The notes beneath the pieces were generated by a model. That model was not told where the DNA came from. It made no database searches and saw nothing but the letters and a program-made list of their open reading frames with translations. Shown piece by piece: positions 5,609 through 7,162 of a stretch of 7,162 nt of DNA. Position numbers and translations under genes: made by a program. The stretch spans positions 1 through 7,162 of the forward strand of contig JAGBSR010000138.1 of assembly GCA_017631745.1 (NCBI GenBank). Direction: 5' to 3'. This stretch comes from Clostridia bacterium. GTDB taxonomy: Bacteria; Bacillota; Clostridia; Oscillospirales; Acutalibacteraceae. Each line of letters starts with the position of its first letter. Position 1 is the first letter of the stretch.

Positions 5609-5637
5609 TTGATTTTTTTATTCCTATCGTGTATAAT
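5609..5637 (+). promoter_or_regulatory. Promoter of tRNA-Pro
   Basis: TTGATT (5609-5614), 17-bp spacer, perfect TATAAT (5632-5637), 12 bases before the mature tRNA 5' end. Confidence 0.82.
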
Positions 5638-5649
5638 ACAAAAGTCCTT

Positions 5650-5726
5650 CGGGGTGTGGCGAAGTTTGGTATCGCGCTTGGTTCGGGACCAAGAGGCCAT
5701 GGGTTCAAGTCCCGTCACTCCGACCA
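5650..5726 (+). tRNA. tRNA-Pro (CGG)
   Basis: A complete 77-nt tRNA with encoded CCA. The acceptor stem pairs CGGGGTG with CACTCCG (one G-T wobble). The D-stem is GCGA/TCGC, and the anticodon arm is CTTGG-TTCGGGA-CCAAG with CGG at 5684-5686, reading CCG codons. The T-arm is ATGGG-TTCAAGT-CCCGT. It has its own promoter and terminator. Its 3' end from the T-stem onward is repeated exactly at 5989. Confidence 0.95.
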
Positions 5727-5749
5727 AATTAAGAAAAGTACTCACTTAA
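5711..5749 (+). repeat. 39-bp direct repeat, left copy (tRNA-Pro 3' end plus start of terminator)
   Basis: This 39-bp stretch is identical to 5989-6027. It begins at the 3' strand of the T-stem (CCCGTCACTCCGACCA), includes the CCA end and runs into the terminator stem and loop. It is an attachment-site-like duplication that flanks the hairpin-rich insert. Confidence 0.9.
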
Positions 5750-5764
5750 GGTGGGTACTTTTTT
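5734..5764 (+). terminator. Intrinsic terminator of tRNA-Pro
   Basis: A 12-bp stem (5734-5745 with 5751-5762, one T-G wobble), 5-base loop TTAAG and T-run 5759-5764. It shares the GTACTCAC/GTGGGTAC stem with the tRNA-fMet terminator. Confidence 0.88.
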
Positions 5765-5988
5765 ATTGCCGATTGGTCCCGAACCTGAGGGACCAGGCAT
5801 TGAGCATGACCGCGTCCTGTGGACGATGAAGGGAATGCGAAATGGCGCAGCGGTCAAAATCCCTCGGCTTTCAAAGCCAATCAGGGATTTTGGGCACCGC
5901 AAGAGGTAGCCATGGGTTCAAGGTCTCGGCTACCGCCTCGGTCGGTGCTTCTGTGCTGTGCACAGAGGTGTCCACAGGACACCCGCAC
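5750..5988 (+). repeat. Hairpin-rich insert between duplicated tRNA-Pro 3' ends
   Basis: This is about 239 bp between two 39-bp direct repeats. In order it contains: an antisense copy of the tRNA-Pro anticodon arm (5773-5785), itself part of the hairpin TGGTCCC/GGGACCA; the hairpin CGTCC-TGT-GGACG (5813-5825); the 10-bp inverted repeat CAAAATCCCT/AGGGATTTTG (5855-5864, 5883-5892) enclosing GGCTTT-C-AAAGCC; an extended copy of the tRNA-Pro variable and T-arm (5901-5922, with TAG inserted) lying in the stem-loop GGTAGCC/GGCTACC; and the hairpins CTGTGC-TGT-GCACAG and GGTGTCC-ACA-GGACACC (5951-5983). It is GC-richer than its surroundings. No coding gene is supported. Confidence 0.75.
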
Positions 5989-6027
5989 CCCGTCACTCCG
6001 ACCAAATTAAGAAAAGTACTCACTTAA
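5989..6027 (+). repeat. 39-bp direct repeat, right copy (tRNA-Pro 3' end plus start of terminator)
   Basis: An exact copy of 5711-5749. After it, this copy has one extra C in the terminator loop and then the same GGTGGGTAC arm. No complete tRNA precedes it, because the T-arm copy at 5901-5922 is separated from this acceptor half by 66 bases. It is not a functional tRNA. Confidence 0.9.
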
Positions 6028-6042
6028 CGGTGGGTACTTTTT
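6012..6042. terminator. Duplicated tRNA-Pro terminator, probably bidirectional
   Basis: Stem 6012-6023 with 6030-6041 (12 bp, one wobble), loop TTAACG, followed by T's in the plus direction. In the minus direction it follows the stop of the 79-aa gene, and the arm ends in a TTTTCTT tract, so it can also terminate the polymerase operon. Confidence 0.8.
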
Positions 6043-6044
6043 AT

Positions 6045-6284
6045 TTACACTTTGCTTTCCACAAACCACTTGCCCTCCTGGGCGAAAAGGAAGGTGTCTT
6101 TACCGCAGATTTTAACCGAGTACCTGATAGCCGTGCCGCCGACCTTGACGGCGTATGCACGCCTGATGTCCGTCACCTTGTCTATGATAAAAGTCCGACC
6201 GTCTTCCCAGGTGACGCTTATGGGGTTGATGTTCCCCTCTTCGTCAGTTTCGGCAAGGACTCTCACATATACTTTTCGGCTCAT
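6045..6284 (-). CDS. Small accessory protein of the Y-family polymerase operon
   Basis: This 79-aa soluble protein is predicted to be rich in beta strands. Visible landmarks are ISVTWEDGRTFIIDKV (residues 22-37), DIRRA (39-43), a GG pair (49-50) and EGKWFVES near the end. It starts 18 bases after the polymerase stop with an AAGGAA site, so the two are very probably co-transcribed. The pattern of a W-DGR strand, a DIRRA-like segment and a C-terminal W-(F/Y)-V-E recalls the small DUF6504-type proteins that sit beside translesion polymerases. That assignment is from memory and unverified. The role is unknown; a polymerase partner or SOS-linked nucleic-acid-binding protein is a reasonable inference from position. 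Confidence 0.75.
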   Translation of the reverse strand: MSRKVYVRVLAETDEEGNINPISVTWEDGRTFIIDKVTDIRRAYAVKVGGTAIRYSVKICGKDTFLFAQEGKWFVESKV

Positions 6285-6302
6285 TTTCCTTCAACTCTTT
6301 TC

Positions 6303-7162
6303 TCATTTATACATTCTTATGGGCAGAGGCGACTTCTTACCCTGCATATCGGGCATCTTGCTTTCAAGCATTGTGCAGCAATTGAACAACGCTCCGTTGC
6401 CGAATTTTTCCCTGAGTGCAAGGGTGGTGTCGTCGATGAGCTTTTGTCTGTCACGGTTCTTGTACTCTCCCGTGATATCAAGCTGCATAGGTGCATTTTC
6501 ATCGCACAGATTAATTACCCTGACACTCAGCGCTCTGACATTACTCAGCCAGGCGTAGTTCTCTTTGAAAAGTCTTAAGGCGGTTTTGGAGATATCCATA
6601 GCCGACTGTGTGGGAAAGCCTGTCTCACACTGAAACTGCCTTGTCATAAGATAGCTGTCTCTGACGGAAATCTGCACTCCCGTTGCCGAGAGCTTCTCCT
6701 TCTTCAGTCGCCGTGACACATCCTGACTCAGCTGTAAAAACGCCAGCCACACCTCTTCGTCATTGGTCAGATCCTCTCTGCAGGTGACACCGTGGCCGAT
6801 ACTTTTAACCTCTCTCTCATAGCCGTCGGGCATAACACGGCTGTTATCGTATCCGTTGGCATGTTTCCACATATCGACTCCCACCACCCCGAAAGTCAGT
6901 TTCAGCCAATCGCTGTCAGTTCTGGCAAGGTCCCCCACAGTGTTGATGCCGTAACCTTTAAGCTTTTTTGCCGTATTTCTGCCAACACCCATAATACTGC
7001 CCACACTGAGCGGCCAGACTACATCTTTGTAATTTTCTTTGGTAATAGTAACAACTTCATCGATGCCCGCAAGGTCACTGCCAAGCTTTGCGAAAATCTT
7101 ATTATAAGACACACCTATAGACACAGTAATACCAAGCTCACTTTTAAAAGCATCTCTTATGC
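6303..7162 (-). CDS. Y-family (DinB/UmuC/UvrX-like) translesion DNA polymerase, partial
   Basis: The reading frame is open to the right edge, giving 285 complete codons; the N-terminus is missing. The GTG at 7124 is internal, because in-frame codons continue upstream (IRDAFKSELGITV). Visible parts are the end of the palm with the family signature SIGVSYNKIFAKLGSDLAG and the thumb helix-hairpin-helix SVGSIMGVGRNTAKKLKGYGINTVGDLA. The little-finger domain begins around GHGVTCREDL. QLDITGE near the C-terminus sits where relatives carry a QLSLF clamp-binding motif, and it looks degenerate. The catalytic acidic residues of the palm lie outside the window. Such enzymes bypass lesions at low fidelity and are typically LexA-controlled; the promoter is not visible here. 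The 79-aa gene follows directly. Confidence 0.92.
   Translation of the reverse strand, partial: IRDAFKSELGITVSIGVSYNKIFAKLGSDLAGIDEVVTITKENYKDVVWPLSVGSIMGVGRNTAKKLKGYGINTVGDLARTDSDWLKLTFGVVGVDMWKHANGYDNSRVMPDGYEREVKSIGHGVTCREDLTNDEEVWLAFLQLSQDVSRRLKKEKLSATGVQISVRDSYLMTRQFQCETGFPTQSAMDISKTALRLFKENYAWLSNVRALSVRVINLCDENAPMQLDITGEYKNRDRQKLIDDTTLALREKFGNGALFNCCTMLESKMPDMQGKKSPLPIRMYK

Noticed and set aside
5901..6004. A second tRNA-Pro gene
   Set aside because: A T-arm copy and an acceptor half are present, but they are 66 bases apart and there is no D-arm or anticodon arm in place, so no cloverleaf can form.
3721..6042. Insertion sequence or integrase gene linked to the tRNA-tail elements
   Set aside because: No reading frame in either insert resembles a transposase, recombinase or reverse transcriptase; any enzyme must be elsewhere.
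5629..6578. Plus-strand open frames across the tRNA-Pro region and the polymerase operon
   Set aside because: They run through the tRNA, terminators and hairpins or are antisense to the polymerase and 79-aa genes, lack ribosome binding sites and have no recognisable protein features.

Overview
The window reads as chromosomal DNA of a low-to-moderate GC Gram-positive anaerobe, most likely a gut clostridium of the Oscillospiraceae/Ruminococcaceae type. The reasons are strong AGGAGG-type ribosome binding sites, consensus TTGACA/TATAAT promoters, a PASTA-containing kinase-like protein, a Firmicute-type LexA box and CCA-encoded tRNAs. The taxonomic call is inference.

Left part (1-1116, minus strand): a monoacylglycerol-lipase-like alpha/beta hydrolase, followed after 13 bases by the first 55 codons of a gene that runs off the left edge. 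A 277-bp divergent intergenic region (1117-1393) carries a consensus promoter, several palindromes and a core-perfect LexA box (1364-1375). It drives a 77-aa single-pass membrane protein with a basic tail (1394-1627). Next comes a 618-aa zinc-ribbon/kinase-like/TM/2xPASTA protein (1705-3561) with its own promoter. Its kinase domain has lost the VAIK lysine, the HRD aspartate and the DFG aspartate, so it should be a pseudokinase.

Middle (3593-4137): an initiator tRNA-fMet gene with its promoter and terminator, followed by an unusual tandem array. A 93-bp hairpin-rich element bounded by 10-bp inverted copies of the tRNA T-arm occurs twice. Each copy is followed by a duplicate of the tRNA 3' end and the tRNA terminator. 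On the minus strand are a small-anion (SLC13/ArsB/NhaD-like) permease (4143-5252) with a palindrome at its start site, and a truncated 54-aa XRE-type regulator (5326-5490).

Right part: tRNA-Pro(CGG) (5650-5726) shows the same architecture as the fMet locus. It has a terminator, then a 239-bp hairpin-rich insert (5750-5988), then a 39-bp exact duplicate of the tRNA 3' end and terminator start. On the minus strand is a translesion module: a Y-family DNA polymerase, partial at the right edge, followed by a 79-aa accessory protein (6045-6284).

The most interesting feature is the pair of tRNA-tail elements. Two unrelated tRNA genes each carry downstream inserts that begin with an antisense copy of an arm of their own tRNA, contain GTCC-NNN-GGAC hairpins, and end by regenerating the tRNA 3' end and its terminator. 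The second theme is SOS: a LexA box on a small membrane protein gene, and a translesion polymerase nearby.
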